From Mangrovimonas sp. TPBH4 (GTDB lineage Bacteria; Bacteroidota; Bacteroidia; Flavobacteriales; Flavobacteriaceae): a stretch of DNA of 64,000 nt. The notes beneath the pieces are model-generated. The model was given only the letters and a program-made list of their open reading frames with translations. It ran no database searches and had not been told where the DNA came from. Both the position numbers and the translations under genes were made by a program. The stretch is taken from NCBI RefSeq assembly GCF_001280505.1, contig NZ_LBIO01000049.1, positions 300,631-364,630 on the forward strand. The letters run 5' to 3'. This document shows, one piece after another, positions 1 through 8,604 of the stretch (position 1 is its first letter; each line of letters begins with the position of its first letter).

Positions 1-386
1 CAGAAATGTTGCTGCAAAGTCATGATGGAGCCATCCATCTCCTTCCGGCACTTCCAGATAGTTGGTTGAATGGTGATATAAACGGCTTAAAAGCAAGAGG
101 TGGATTTGAAGTAAACATTAGCTGGGAAAAAGGAAGTTTGAAATCTGCCAAATTAAAATCTTCACTTGGCGGAACCTGTCGCATTCGCTCTTATGTTCCC
201 CTAAAAATTGAAGGAGCCACAATAGCTCAAGGAGAAAATCCCAATCCATATTTTCTTACACGACGTAATAAAGAACATTTGGATCATTCCAATGAGATGT
301 TTGAGCAGGAAGCTTTGAAAACAACTTTTGAATACGATATAGAAACAAAGCCAGGTGATGTCATTGAAATATATGGGACTCCATAA
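1..386 (+). CDS. C-terminal end of GH95-type alpha-L-fucosidase (5' truncated by window)
   Basis: The reading frame is open from the first bases of the window, so the start lies upstream and the ATG at position 6 is internal. The visible 127 residues contain the sequence [18 protein letters not shown] followed by a [10 protein letters not shown] stretch. This is the characteristic C-terminal region of GH95 alpha-L-fucosidases, just after the (alpha/alpha)6 barrel, and it is followed by a beta-rich tail. The family removes terminal alpha-1,2-linked fucose (or L-galactose) from glycans, usually in the periplasm. The catalytic domain is not visible, so activity cannot be judged. It is separated from the PUL at 23.7 kb by the island array and probably belongs to a different carbohydrate locus to the left. 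Confidence 0.8.
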   Translation, partial: EMLLQSHDGAIHLLPALPDSWLNGDINGLKARGGFEVNISWEKGSLKSAKLKSSLGGTCRIRSYVPLKIEGATIAQGENPNPYFLTRRNKEHLDHSNEMFEQEALKTTFEYDIETKPGDVIEIYGTP

Positions 387-571
387 AAATTAAAAAATAA
401 AATCCGAATACAGATAACATGAGATTTAGAAACACAACGCAATAGCTTGTAGAACCAACTGCTTCAGATTTTAACTAAAGAATAATCCAACACTTTTACT
501 ATCTTGGTTTCTTAACTAGAAAATCCTACAAGGGCTTTTGTACTTAATGTTTAAGATCGAAAAACAATTAA

Positions 572-1366
572 ATGTTTAAAACAATATTTGAAATTACAAA
601 AATGGATTGCCCTTCTGAGGAAAATCTAATCCGAATGAAATTAGACGCAATTTCAAGCATAGCGAATTTGGACTTTGACATACCAAATCGGAAATTGACA
701 GTTTTTCACAGCGGAGAAACCGACCAAATCGAAAAATCGGTTCTCGACTTAAAGTTAGGCGGAAAGAAAATTTCAACTGAACAAACCGACCAAACAGAAT
801 TTAAGGAACACGCAAACCAGAAAAAGCTACTCTGGACCGTACTGGGAATAAACTTTGCTTTTTTTCTAATCGAAATGACAACAGGAATCTTCTCCAAGTC
901 GATGGGATTGGTTGCGGACAGTTTGGATATGCTTGCGGACAGTTTTGTGTATGGCATAAGCCTATTTGCCGTTGGCGGCACATTAATTAAGAAAAAACGA
1001 ATTGCTAAACTTGCTGGATATTTTCAAATTACCCTTGCAATTATAGGATTTATAGAGGTGTTGAGGAGATTCTTTGGAGCAGAAAAACTTCCAGAGTTTT
1101 CAACCATGATCATCGTTTCTTTTTTCGCCCTAATCGCAAACGGGATCTGTCTATATATTTTACAAAAGTCAAAAAGTAAAGAAGAAGCCCATATGAGAGC
1201 GAGCATGATTTTCACTTCAAATGATGTGATTATCAACTTAGGCGTAATCATTGCTGGACTTCTTGTAAATTGGTTGAATTCAAGCAAACCTGATTTGATC
1301 ATAGGAACGATAGTTTTTGTTTTGGTTGTTCAGGGAGCTTTCAGAATATTGAAATTGGGTAAATGA
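572..1366 (+). CDS. Cation diffusion facilitator-like membrane transporter with N-terminal HMA-like domain
   Basis: A 264-residue inner-membrane protein. Residues 1-75 look like a heavy-metal-associated (HMA) fold: the TKMDCPSEEN motif sits where MxCxxC is expected, but only one of the two metal-binding cysteines is present. Residues 85-262 carry about six hydrophobic helices. The ADSLDMLADS segment matches the cation-efflux (CDF) metal site of helix II, and SNDVIINLGVI matches helix V. CDF proteins export Zn, Co, Fe or Mn by proton antiport. The usual C-terminal cytoplasmic CDF domain is absent, which makes this a short form. It stands alone, with about 185 bp of feature-poor DNA upstream and a separate small gene downstream. 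Metal specificity cannot be inferred. Confidence 0.75.
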   Translation: MFKTIFEITKMDCPSEENLIRMKLDAISSIANLDFDIPNRKLTVFHSGETDQIEKSVLDLKLGGKKISTEQTDQTEFKEHANQKKLLWTVLGINFAFFLIEMTTGIFSKSMGLVADSLDMLADSFVYGISLFAVGGTLIKKKRIAKLAGYFQITLAIIGFIEVLRRFFGAEKLPEFSTMIIVSFFALIANGICLYILQKSKSKEEAHMRASMIFTSNDVIINLGVIIAGLLVNWLNSSKPDLIIGTIVFVLVVQGAFRILKLGK

Positions 1367-1469
1367 ACTAACCTCAACAAGAGCTAAACCTATAGCTAGG
1401 TCCCTTAAAAAGCTAAAAACATTATCTTTAACCAACAACAAGTTATTCAAAACTAAAACCATATAAACT

Positions 1470-1841
1470 ATGAAGGTTACCGCCGAGAAAAATGAAAAAG
1501 TTGCCAAAATGATATTTGCCTCCGTCTACCCCCATTATGTCACCAAGGTGGAGAAAAAAGGCAGAACAAAAGATGAACTCCACAAAGTAATAGAATGGCT
1601 CACCGGATTCAATGAAGCCAAATTGCAGGAGCTCATCCAAGAAAAGGTCACATTTGAAACGTTTTTTCAAAGAGCAAAATTACATCCAAATGCCCACCTC
1701 ATCAAAGGTGTGATTTGTGGTTACCGCATAGAAGAAATCGACTTTGACCTGTATAGACAGGCAAGGTACCTAGATAAGTTAGTTGATGAATTGGCAAAAG
1801 GTCGTAAAATGGAGAAAATTTTACGAGAGGAAAAGCAATAA
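1470..1841 (+). CDS. DUF2200 family protein
   Basis: A 123-residue soluble protein with no signal peptide or membrane segment. The whole length matches what I recognise as the DUF2200 family: an N-terminal KIFASVYPHYVTKVEKKGRT-like segment (seen here around residues 13-32), then VIEWLTGF, FFQRAKLHPNA and a CGYRIEEI motif. The fold is probably mostly alpha-helical. The biochemical role of the family is unknown, and nothing in the neighbourhood suggests one, since the upstream transporter is separated by about 100 bp and the downstream gene is convergent. The start is the first ATG in frame and agrees with the usual family length. Confidence 0.85.
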   Translation: MKVTAEKNEKVAKMIFASVYPHYVTKVEKKGRTKDELHKVIEWLTGFNEAKLQELIQEKVTFETFFQRAKLHPNAHLIKGVICGYRIEEIDFDLYRQARYLDKLVDELAKGRKMEKILREEKQ

Positions 1842-1857
1842 AAAAAATGCTTTTCCT
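1828..1857. terminator. Bidirectional hairpin between convergent genes
   Basis: AGGAAAAGCA and TGCTTTTCCT form a perfect 10-bp inverted repeat with an A-rich loop. It overlaps the DUF2200 stop codon and lies 3 bp before the stop of the convergent outer-membrane receptor gene. Position and symmetry suggest it ends transcripts from both sides, although the T-tract is short. Confidence 0.6.
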
Positions 1858-1859
1858 TG

Positions 1860-4217
1860 TTATCTTCTTCTCCCCGAATAGGTCATGGCTTCACCTTTAC
1901 CAAAACCATAACTGATCCCAAACGTAACAAAGCGACCACGCAAACCAAAATTGTAAGATTCAAATGCGGTTTGATAAACATACCGCTCCTGGATTCTTGA
2001 AGCAAACACATCCCGGATTCCTAAATTTGCAACAATCTTCCCCTTGAATATCTTTTTGCGAAGTCCCAAATCCATAAAAGCAAAACCGCTTTGTTCTCCT
2101 TGAACGGTTTTAAACCCCGATTGGTAGTTTCCCGTAATTTCCAGATCAAAATCAGCAGGCAAGCCAATTTTAGTCCCCAAACGGGTTGACCATTGATTGC
2201 CTGTAAAATCAAAAACCTGATCTTCGAAATCCCCTTTACGCTCAAAGTAGTTAAAATTGAAATCACCCGTAAGGGTAAGCCATTTGGCTGGGCTATATTT
2301 CCCATTGGTTTCAAAGCCAACAGTTGAGTTGGTACCTATATTTTGTGGTGTTGTGAAGGTAACGTTATCCTCAAAAGTAGATACACGCTCTACCACATCT
2401 GTTGTATAGCGGTGGTAAAGGCTGGAGCTTAACGAAGCCTTTCCTATTTTATAAATACTTGTAAGCTCGTAAGAACCTGTAAATTCTGGTTGCAGATCTG
2501 GGTTTCCTGTGAAAATATTAAAGTTGTTCCTAATGTTGAAAAAGGGATTTAAATCCCATAAACGAGGCCTAAAAATCCGTCTTGAATAGCCCCCTTGCAA
2601 GGAAAAGTCTTCACTGAATTTGTATGAGCTGTGGAATGTTGGAAATAAATTGGTGAAATTTTTGGAATTCCCCTCATTGGTAGTCGTCAACAAGGTATTA
2701 AGGTCTGTATTCTCAACCCTCAAACCAGCCTTTACACCCCAAGTATCATTCTCATAGGCGCCAGTAGCATATACGCCCAACACCTTTTGGTTCCATTCAA
2801 AATTATTGGTCAGGTCCTCATTTGTTACATAGGCATCATTTACAAAATCCTGCACTTCAAAATCATTGCCCACATCATTAATAACATATTGAGCTCCGGT
2901 TTCTATGGTAATAACTTTGGTGATAGGATTTACATAATCTGCTTTAAAAGTATAATCTGCCTGTTGGAAATTGGTGGCAGTACGTTGGTTGCTATCAACA
3001 TTATCGCCTTCAAGGGTTGTATCCGTAAATTTTGAAGATTGATCCTTGCCAAAAAAACTTCCTAAAGCGCTCAACTGAAAGGTATGGTCTTCATTGTTTT
3101 CGAAGGTTTTTTTCCAATTGAACTCGTACTGCCATTTTGGGTTTGTTGCGTCGGTGGTTTCATTTCTTACCCACTTTGAAATTAAGTCATCTTCGATAAA
3201 ATGACTATAATTTGTTTGGGAGGGCTGGTCTTCAATTTCATAGGCAAAATTCCCCGAAAGGGTAAGTACGTTCAATTCGTTTAAATGATAGTCTGTGCCA
3301 AGGGTAATATTGAAAAACGCTTCATTTCTAAAATCCTCACCAAAGCTATAAATGGTTTCATTAGTGGCCAGGTTTCTATTGTCGGCTTCCGTATCCCTTG
3401 GTAAGGAACGGTAGCCAACTCCAAACTGAGAAAACAAGTTGAATTTCTCTGTCCTGCGGTTTATACTTCCGCCAATACTATGGTTGTCCGGCACGCCTGT
3501 ATTGGCTGAAATAGAGCCATTCCATCCCTTTTTTTCCTCTTTTTTCAGAATAATATTCAAAATACCGGTGGTTCCCGAAGCCTCGTATTTTGCCGATGGA
3601 TTGGTTATCACCTCTATGCTCTCTATCATGTCTGCAGTTATAGTTCCCAAGGCGTTCCCAGATTGGTCTGCAAGTACCGATGGTTTTCCATTGATTAATA
3701 TTTGCACCCCACTGCTACCGCGTAGGCTTACTTCCCCTTCTATATTTACATTTACAGAAGGGACATTGTTCAATACCTCTAGAGCACTTACGCCCGTGCT
3801 GCTTATATCTGAACCCACATTGAAAATTCGCTTGTCCAATTTAAAAACGGTTTTGGACACCTCACCTTTAACCACGACTTCATCCAATTGTTCGGCATCC
3901 TCTTCCATTAAAATAACGCCCAAATCTATTTGATGCTTTATTACTTTAAATTCGGTGATTGTAACCGGAAGATACCCCATAAACGAGACTTCAAATGCTA
4001 CATTTGGCGCATCTATTCTCATTTCAAACAAACCATTTTCGTCACTTGTAGTTCCCGAAATTAAGCTTTGCGACTCCAAGGACTTTACAACAACAGTGGC
4101 ATATGGAATGGGTTGCTGTGTATTGGCTTCAAGTATACTACCCACAACCTTAATCTGTTGGGCTTGAATTCCTGAAACAACAAAGAAGAATATGCTTATT
4201 AGCTGAAAAATTTTCAT
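1860..4217 (-). CDS. Outer-membrane beta-barrel receptor (TonB-dependent-like, OMP_b-brl_3 type)
   Basis: The longest frame starts at 4256, but the ATG at 4217 gives a clean signal peptide (MKIFQLISIFFFVVSGIQAQ), so I place the start there, giving 785 residues. After the signal come a carboxypeptidase-regulatory-like beta-sandwich (about residues 25-100: QQPIPYATVVV, GTTSDENGLFEM), a plug domain with the segment VSLRGSSGVQILINGKPS and the conserved plug phrase IESIEVITNPSAKYEASG, and then a long barrel. This is the outer-membrane beta-barrel family that resembles SusC but lacks a SusD partner, and members import peptides, siderophores or other solutes. No neighbouring gene indicates the substrate. 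It is convergent with DUF2200 and separated from the next gene by 257 bp. Confidence 0.85.
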   Translation of the reverse strand: MKIFQLISIFFFVVSGIQAQQIKVVGSILEANTQQPIPYATVVVKSLESQSLISGTTSDENGLFEMRIDAPNVAFEVSFMGYLPVTITEFKVIKHQIDLGVILMEEDAEQLDEVVVKGEVSKTVFKLDKRIFNVGSDISSTGVSALEVLNNVPSVNVNIEGEVSLRGSSGVQILINGKPSVLADQSGNALGTITADMIESIEVITNPSAKYEASGTTGILNIILKKEEKKGWNGSISANTGVPDNHSIGGSINRRTEKFNLFSQFGVGYRSLPRDTEADNRNLATNETIYSFGEDFRNEAFFNITLGTDYHLNELNVLTLSGNFAYEIEDQPSQTNYSHFIEDDLISKWVRNETTDATNPKWQYEFNWKKTFENNEDHTFQLSALGSFFGKDQSSKFTDTTLEGDNVDSNQRTATNFQQADYTFKADYVNPITKVITIETGAQYVINDVGNDFEVQDFVNDAYVTNEDLTNNFEWNQKVLGVYATGAYENDTWGVKAGLRVENTDLNTLLTTTNEGNSKNFTNLFPTFHSSYKFSEDFSLQGGYSRRIFRPRLWDLNPFFNIRNNFNIFTGNPDLQPEFTGSYELTSIYKIGKASLSSSLYHRYTTDVVERVSTFEDNVTFTTPQNIGTNSTVGFETNGKYSPAKWLTLTGDFNFNYFERKGDFEDQVFDFTGNQWSTRLGTKIGLPADFDLEITGNYQSGFKTVQGEQSGFAFMDLGLRKKIFKGKIVANLGIRDVFASRIQERYVYQTAFESYNFGLRGRFVTFGISYGFGKGEAMTYSGRRR

Positions 4218-4474
4218 GTTGTTAAAAGTCAAAATTATCGGACTGCAAAATTCCAAAATAAAAAAGAGATATCCTTTAGTTTTCTTTAAACAATTGATCT
4301 ACTCCTGACATATATAAAATAGGTAAAATTTTGTCGGTAGGTTATTTCTATGCTTTTGAGCATGTTCGGTTACACTTAAGCACACAGAACTCGATAGTTT
4401 TATGAGAAAGTTAAATAGAGAAATGATATTTAAGCCAACTAAATAATAGAGTCTTTTTAAAGGCCAAGCTACGA

Positions 4475-4918
4475 CTAAAGTTCCTTTTTCAAAAACGTTG
4501 ACCTAATCAAACCTATTCCTGCACCACCAAAGCCATAAGTGGTTATAATAAAACTAAGCCTTATGCTATAGTGCGAAATTAAGTTTGCCGTGGATTCTGG
4601 CAAAAACACCTCAGAACGAGGGTCTATAGTTGGCATCATGGCAAATGCAAGAAAAATACTTGAATTGGTAAAGGCTCCAATTACCATAGCCCATTGCACG
4701 TGCCAAGCTAGAGACAGTCTTGCTGCTGACACCCCCAATATCAAGGCAGTCATTAATAAAAAATCTATATGCCCTTGTAATACTCGTTGCGGATCACCAG
4801 GAAATATGGATCGTGCTAGTGGCACGTCTGTATAAACTCCTATCAGAGACCAGGCCAAAAGCAACCCAATAAGAAGGTAGATTCCGGAGGCCCGCAACAA
4901 TAGCTTGTTATTTTTCAT
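4475..4918 (-). CDS. Small four-helix integral membrane protein, function unknown
   Basis: About 147 residues with four hydrophobic helices (approximately residues 7-25, 50-70, 75-95 and 115-138). The frame extends to a GTG at 4939, but the ATG at 4918 directly precedes the charged stretch and first helix, so I prefer it. The phrase LQGHIDFLLMTALILGV with a polar histidine at the start of helix 2 is reminiscent of hydroxylaminobenzene-mutase-like small membrane proteins, but the resemblance is weak and I do not assign that function. The gene is monocistronic, with more than 200 bp of non-coding DNA on each side. Confidence 0.6.
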   Translation of the reverse strand: MKNNKLLLRASGIYLLIGLLLAWSLIGVYTDVPLARSIFPGDPQRVLQGHIDFLLMTALILGVSAARLSLAWHVQWAMVIGAFTNSSIFLAFAMMPTIDPRSEVFLPESTANLISHYSIRLSFIITTYGFGGAGIGLIRSTFLKKEL

Positions 4919-5169
4919 GATACTTTTGGTTGGTTTCACTTGTCTATTATATCATCAACGACATAGAAAATTTAAACATCCTATCAATTCACTAATTCAC
5001 CGAGTACATATCGATTAAAGTTAATCAAATTTGAACGCCCACAAAAAACAGCTCCAAATTAGGAACTGTTCTTATTCTGTTTCACAGTCCATATTCACTC
5101 TCTCTCAAAAAACCATTCCTAAAAGAATAAGTCAATTTTCTTAGCTATCTTTAAACAATTATATGCGTT

Positions 5170-5673
5170 ATGAAAAAAACAGACAATCATCCCGCCAAGT
5201 CATCGAGCAGTTCCCCTGAAGTTAAAAAAACGAAGTCCCATCCATTTTGGAGATGGTTTTGGCTCACCTTTCTTGTGGTTTCTCTTGGCTATGCATGGTA
5301 TTCATTTTATGTACCATCCAATGATGTGGCCTGGGCAGACAATATGGTTTCGGCCAAGAAACTCGCCACCGATTCCAACAAGAACATGCTGCTATTTTTT
5401 ACAGGGGATTGGTGTGTGCCATGCCGAATTATGAAGCGTGAAGTGTTTGCAGATAAGGAAGTCATGAAGGCCATTAATTCACAAGTTGTACCAGTAATGA
5501 TCAATATTGATGACCCCAATGCAAAAGAACTGGTAAAGCATTATAAAATTGGAGGTACACCAATAACAATTTTTACCGATTCTCAAGGAAACGTACTTAA
5601 CTACGCAGTTGGTAAGATTGGAAAAACAAAATTCCTAGAAATGCTTGAAAATTTGGGTGAGAATGGTTCCTGA
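5170..5673 (+). CDS. Membrane-anchored thioredoxin-family protein
   Basis: 167 residues. A lysine- and serine-rich N-terminus (1-25) is followed by one transmembrane helix (about 28-46), which would anchor the protein in the inner membrane with its thioredoxin domain in the periplasm. The domain carries the active-site motif DWCVPCRIMKREV (CxxC at about residues 79-82) and the cis-proline signature GGTPITIF. The spacing and the VFADKEVMKAINSQVVPV segment resemble the thioredoxin_7/DsbD-C-like subgroup that acts as a periplasmic thiol reductant. No partner gene is adjacent. It lies immediately left of the first integrase remnant and may be either ancestral chromosome or part of the oldest island. 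Confidence 0.85.
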   Translation: MKKTDNHPAKSSSSSPEVKKTKSHPFWRWFWLTFLVVSLGYAWYSFYVPSNDVAWADNMVSAKKLATDSNKNMLLFFTGDWCVPCRIMKREVFADKEVMKAINSQVVPVMINIDDPNAKELVKHYKIGGTPITIFTDSQGNVLNYAVGKIGKTKFLEMLENLGENGS

Positions 5674-5703
5674 TTATGACTTGCGGAGCCTAAAGAAAGT
5701 TTA

Positions 5704-5814
5704 CTATTTATGCGATTGACCTTTGGTTAAAAAAAGTCTTTTGGTAGGCAAATCGTGTTCTAAAACGAGCTCACTTTCGTGTTCTAATGTAACCAATTCA
5801 TTCAAATTCGACAT
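5704..5814 (-). pseudogene. Remnant of tyrosine integrase N-terminus (copy 1)
   Basis: A 36-codon frame whose first ~24 residues (MSNLNELVTLEHESELVLEH...) are nearly identical to those of the longer remnant at 7538-7786. That remnant in turn matches the N-terminal arm of the intact integrase at 22099-23433. The similarity ends abruptly after DLPT, so the rest of the gene has been deleted. The ATG directly abuts the T-run of a tRNA-type terminator, as in the other two copies. This is the leftover of an older integration event. Confidence 0.8.
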
Positions 5815-5819
5815 AAAAA

Positions 5820-5847
5820 AAGCAGTTTAGTATGAACTAAACTGCTT
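5820..5847 (-). terminator. tRNA-type terminator carried by integrated element (copy 1)
   Basis: AAGCAGTTTAGT and ACTAAACTGCTT form a perfect 12-bp stem with a 4-nt loop. On the minus strand it is followed by seven T residues that run straight into the ATG of the integrase remnant. It lies 21 bp after the 3' end of the tRNA fragment, where a tRNA gene's terminator would be. Confidence 0.8.
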
Positions 5848-5868
5848 ATCTGGATGATTTCCAATTAG

Positions 5869-5910
5869 TAGCGGGAACTGGACTCGAACCAGTGACCTTC
5901 GGGTTATGAG
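5869..5910 (-). repeat. tRNA-Met(CAT) 3' fragment, attachment-site copy 1
   Basis: On the minus strand this reads as the 3' part of a tRNA from the anticodon loop (CTCATAA, anticodon CAT) through the variable loop, the T-arm (GGTTCGAGTCC) and the acceptor strand. The D-arm and 5' acceptor strand are absent; the sequence beyond 5910 is unrelated and cannot pair. The same 42-bp unit recurs at 7841 and 23487. This is the footprint of an integrase that recombines within a tRNA gene. Confidence 0.88.
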
Positions 5911-6102
5911 TAGTTTGAAAACTACCCCGAATTTTACCACTATTGATGCTATTTTTTGCTAAACCATGTACGCCATCGTGTACTCTGGTTTATATCAAAT
6001 TTAATAAAAGGTATGCATAAAAACTCAAAAATTAAACACCAAAGAAACTAACTGTTTGCATATAGCTCCATGGGTTCGCGCTTTTATTTGCTTCCCCAAG
6101 AC

Positions 6103-6888
6103 TTAATCAAAATAGTCTTCATCCAATGAGTAATTAAATGTACCATTAATACAGTTGAATGGGCCAGACACTTCTTCTGTATTATTGTTTACCTTTATGT
6201 ATTGAAATTCAAATGTTCCAGTAATTATTCTACTTACAAGATCGAAATTGGTTATAGTTATTGTTCCTCCTAACTCACCTTCATAGCCTTGTATATTATT
6301 TTCGTAAAAGAATATGATATCTATGTGAGGTACAATTCCATAACTGTATTCATCACTGGTTGGGTAGGGTGCTAAATTATAAGTACCTTCTTGCCAAGCA
6401 TTCTCAGGTATATATATATTAATTTCTTTGCTTGTATTATCGGGTATGATTTGTGCGTATGTGCTATTACCTTGTAATTTGATATAGTCATAATCATTAA
6501 AACCCGAAAAAGTAGCCATATCAATTGCATCTTCAAATTGATTAAACCCATTAGGTTTCATGTCATTATATTGTACGCCATCTAAATTTGCTGTCATTAA
6601 TGCAACACTACTATTTTGTTCACAGCTTCCTAAAGCATCTATAGCAGCTTGTAAAGTTCCATCCTCATCACCACATAACTCTATTTGAATTTGTAAATCA
6701 GCTTTGTAATCTTCACATAGTTCAGTATAGTCATCTGAATCTGCATTTGCAAAACTTTCTTGGGATTGAGAGGTGTCCTCTATTACTGAATTACAAACAT
6801 TAAAATCCTCATTATTAGAGTCGTTATTAGAACAAGAGGAAATAAGTAATATCCCTATTACAGTAAGAAGGTTGATTGTTTTTTTCAT
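6103..6888 (-). CDS. Secreted lipoprotein, flavobacterial type, function unknown
   Basis: 261 residues with a lipoprotein signal (LLTVIGILLISSCSNN, lipid cysteine at about residue 19) followed by an acidic linker. Residues 30-95 contain four to five cysteines and a YTELCEDYKADLQIQIELC pattern. I recognise this as common in flavobacterial surface lipoproteins, where it probably forms a disulfide-tied helical hairpin. The rest (about 95-261) is predicted beta-rich, with a GTFEFQYIKV...GTFNYSL ending like that of DUF6252-type lipoproteins. It is the only gene between the first two attachment-site copies (5869 and 7841), so it is the surviving cargo of a degraded 2-kb island. Confidence 0.7.
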   Translation of the reverse strand: MKKTINLLTVIGILLISSCSNNDSNNEDFNVCNSVIEDTSQSQESFANADSDDYTELCEDYKADLQIQIELCGDEDGTLQAAIDALGSCEQNSSVALMTANLDGVQYNDMKPNGFNQFEDAIDMATFSGFNDYDYIKLQGNSTYAQIIPDNTSKEINIYIPENAWQEGTYNLAPYPTSDEYSYGIVPHIDIIFFYENNIQGYEGELGGTITITNFDLVSRIITGTFEFQYIKVNNNTEEVSGPFNCINGTFNYSLDEDYFD

Positions 6889-7082
6889 CTGGTTTTTATT
6901 TAAAATTTAGTGGTTTTTAGTTGGACTAAAACTAGTTATTCAGCTTTATGCAGTTTAAGAAAAATACTACAAATTATTAACAAGTTATAAACAAGTCACT
7001 AATAATGAGTAGTGATTTTGGATACAATGTTTCCTGCATCAGTATTGCTCGAAGGGACAGGGGTAGGGATTTTGACGAATAA

Positions 7083-7396
7083 TCTCTATGGCTTGTCGGC
7101 TACAGGCCCGAAAAGATATATAAATTAAATCCTGAAAATGGTATTGTCCTTTCGAAATAAACAATGTAAGACCCCTAGGAATATTTCCTTTAAAAGGAGA
7201 ATTATATTACAGCACTCATGGAAAAATAAAACGAACACCCCAAAACGGCACCCAATTTGAAAACAATCCAATAAGCTCGATTTATTCTCAGGATTTAGCC
7301 TATTCCAATTTATACTACGTAGATACTGAAGATCCCATCATAAAAGTCAACCCAAACAATTCGGGCGAAGAAATAGCAGTTGATCTAGAAGTTTAA
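7083..7396 (+). pseudogene. Decayed 3' end of an unidentified gene
   Basis: Two overlapping plus-strand frames without start codons. The first reads SLWLVGYRPEKIYKLNPENG (7083-7157) and runs into a stop. A second frame then continues from about 7160 through GELYYSTHGKIK and IAVDLEV to a stop at 7396. The coding-like composition and the frame switch suggest a gene end with at least one frameshift. I do not recognise the family. It lies inside the 2-kb remnant island. Confidence 0.4.
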
Positions 7397-7537
7397 GCAT
7401 CAAATACCCTTTCCATTCATTGTAATCATAAACACTTATAACTTAAGACGGATAGATATTGCCCCAAGAGTCATCATTTCTGACACCGGACTCCCTCTAG
7501 ACGGTTGTATTAGGGCTATTGCACCTTACAGGAACAA

Positions 7538-7786
7538 TTATACCAAAAGGCCATATAGCTCCTCCTTGGTCTTGTAACGGTTGGCACTGGCGTAAATTGG
7601 AGACTGCCCAGTGAGTTTATTCGTCTTAGGGTCTCTAAAGGAAAAGTATACATACCAGCGCTTGCTCAAATCTCCATTGGCGGTGTGGATTTTGGGGGTG
7701 GAAAATAATTTTTCGGTAGGCAAATCGTGTTCTAAAACGTGCTCACTTTCGTGTTCTAATGTAACCAATTCATTCAAATTCGACAT
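7538..7786 (-). pseudogene. Truncated tyrosine integrase, N-terminal arm domain (copy 2)
   Basis: 82 residues. Positions 30-78 (KIHTANGDLSKRWYVYFSFR through ASANRYKTKEE) match the N-terminal arm-binding region of the intact integrase at 22099-23433 almost residue for residue. The frame is lost after KTKEE, so the core-binding and catalytic domains are gone. Its first ~60 nucleotides are nearly identical to the copy-1 remnant. It marks the left boundary of the 15.6-kb island that ends at the full integrase. Confidence 0.85.
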
Positions 7787-7791
7787 AAAAA

Positions 7792-7819
7792 AAGCAGTTT
7801 AGAGTGAACTAAACTGCTT
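7792..7819 (-). terminator. tRNA-type terminator carried by integrated element (copy 2)
   Basis: Stem AAGCAGTTTAG/CTAAACTGCTT followed on the minus strand by a T-run that merges into the start codon of the integrase remnant. It differs from copy 1 only in the loop region. The region 7713-7882 as a whole is a near-identical duplicate of 5745-5910. Confidence 0.8.
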
Positions 7820-7840
7820 ATCTGGATGATTTCCAATTAG

Positions 7841-7882
7841 TAGAGGGAACTGGACTCGAACCAGTGACCTTCGGGTTATGAG
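7841..7882 (-). repeat. tRNA-Met(CAT) 3' fragment, attachment-site copy 2
   Basis: Same 42-bp tRNA 3' segment as at 5869 and 23487 but with one substitution in the acceptor strand (AGAGGGA in place of AGCGGGA on the plus strand). The mutation shows that this copy is no longer under selection as a tRNA. Homology again stops at the anticodon loop (TTATGAG). Confidence 0.88.
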
Positions 7883-8100
7883 TTCGAAACCAAAAATTCA
7901 AAACCCCATTTCACAAGGGTTTCAAGCCTCCTAATTTATAAAATCGTATTCGTTTTCGTATTCGAAACGTATTCAGTTTGATGTCTGATTAGACTTAATT
8001 TTTCTTACTCAAATATAAAAGATTTTTTATACCTACTCCCCACTGAAACAAATAAAAATTTCAGCATCGAAATTCATGTTTTACAACTTCAAATCCACCC

Positions 8101-8178
8101 ATGAAATACATTATCTATATCTTGTTTGTTTCGCTTGGTATTTTTATTTTCTTTCTACTACTTTCCACCTTTTTATAG
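8101..8178 (+). CDS. Possible 25-residue single-helix membrane peptide
   Basis: ATG to TAG encodes MKYIIYILFVSLGIFIFFLL plus five residues, almost entirely a single hydrophobic helix. No clear ribosome-binding site is visible, and AT-rich DNA makes such frames by chance. I list it because a hydrophobic micro-protein beside a toxin-antitoxin locus could be real. Confidence 0.2.
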   Translation: MKYIIYILFVSLGIFIFFLLLSTFL

Positions 8179-8269
8179 TAATTGTAATAAAACGAATTAG
8201 CCCATCGATTCTAGCTTGTTTACGACCTCTTTTGTAGTCATCATAACAACATTCTAATTAAAACAACTC

Positions 8270-8307
8270 AATTATACGTAAAACAAACGTTTATTTTACG
8301 TATAATT
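8270..8307. promoter_or_regulatory. Perfect 14-bp inverted repeat, possible operator
   Basis: AATTATACGTAAAA and TTTTACGTATAATT are exact reverse complements separated by 10 bp. No T-tract follows on either strand, so it is not an obvious terminator. It looks more like a dimer-binding site, but no gene starts within 300 bp on either side, so its target is unclear. Confidence 0.4.
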
Positions 8308-8604
8308 TCTCAAGAAACCTTAATGCCCTTTTTATGGTTCAAATCAATAACATCCGTCTGCCGACTTTTCAACCGTACCCAAAAACAGACAAAAACTAAA
8401 GAGATTTGCAAACTTGCCCCCAATATTGACAACAAAATTCAGGAATATTGCAGCTTTTATTTTGCAATGACAACACTGCTTAAGATTTAAAATTCAATAT
8501 CCTTAAAATTAATGCCTACAATAATATATCTTATCCATTCCTTTTGCGCTCAAAATTTATGGAGTGCACCATCTTTTTTATTCTGTTTAAAACTGGCAAA
8601 TCTT

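Larger units (their letters stand above)
7883..8604. other. Gene-poor stretch right of attachment copy 2
   Basis: No supported gene in about 720 bp. It contains three spaced CGTATTC words near 7947-7978, a possible 25-codon hydrophobic peptide at 8101, and a perfect palindrome at 8270-8307. The remaining sequence up to the hipA stop looks non-coding. Confidence 0.5.

Noticed and set aside
3439..4167. Plus-strand open frames of 164 and 70 codons inside the outer-membrane receptor gene
   Set aside because: They lie opposite a clear beta-barrel receptor with signal peptide and plug motifs; their own translations show no domain and are antisense shadows.
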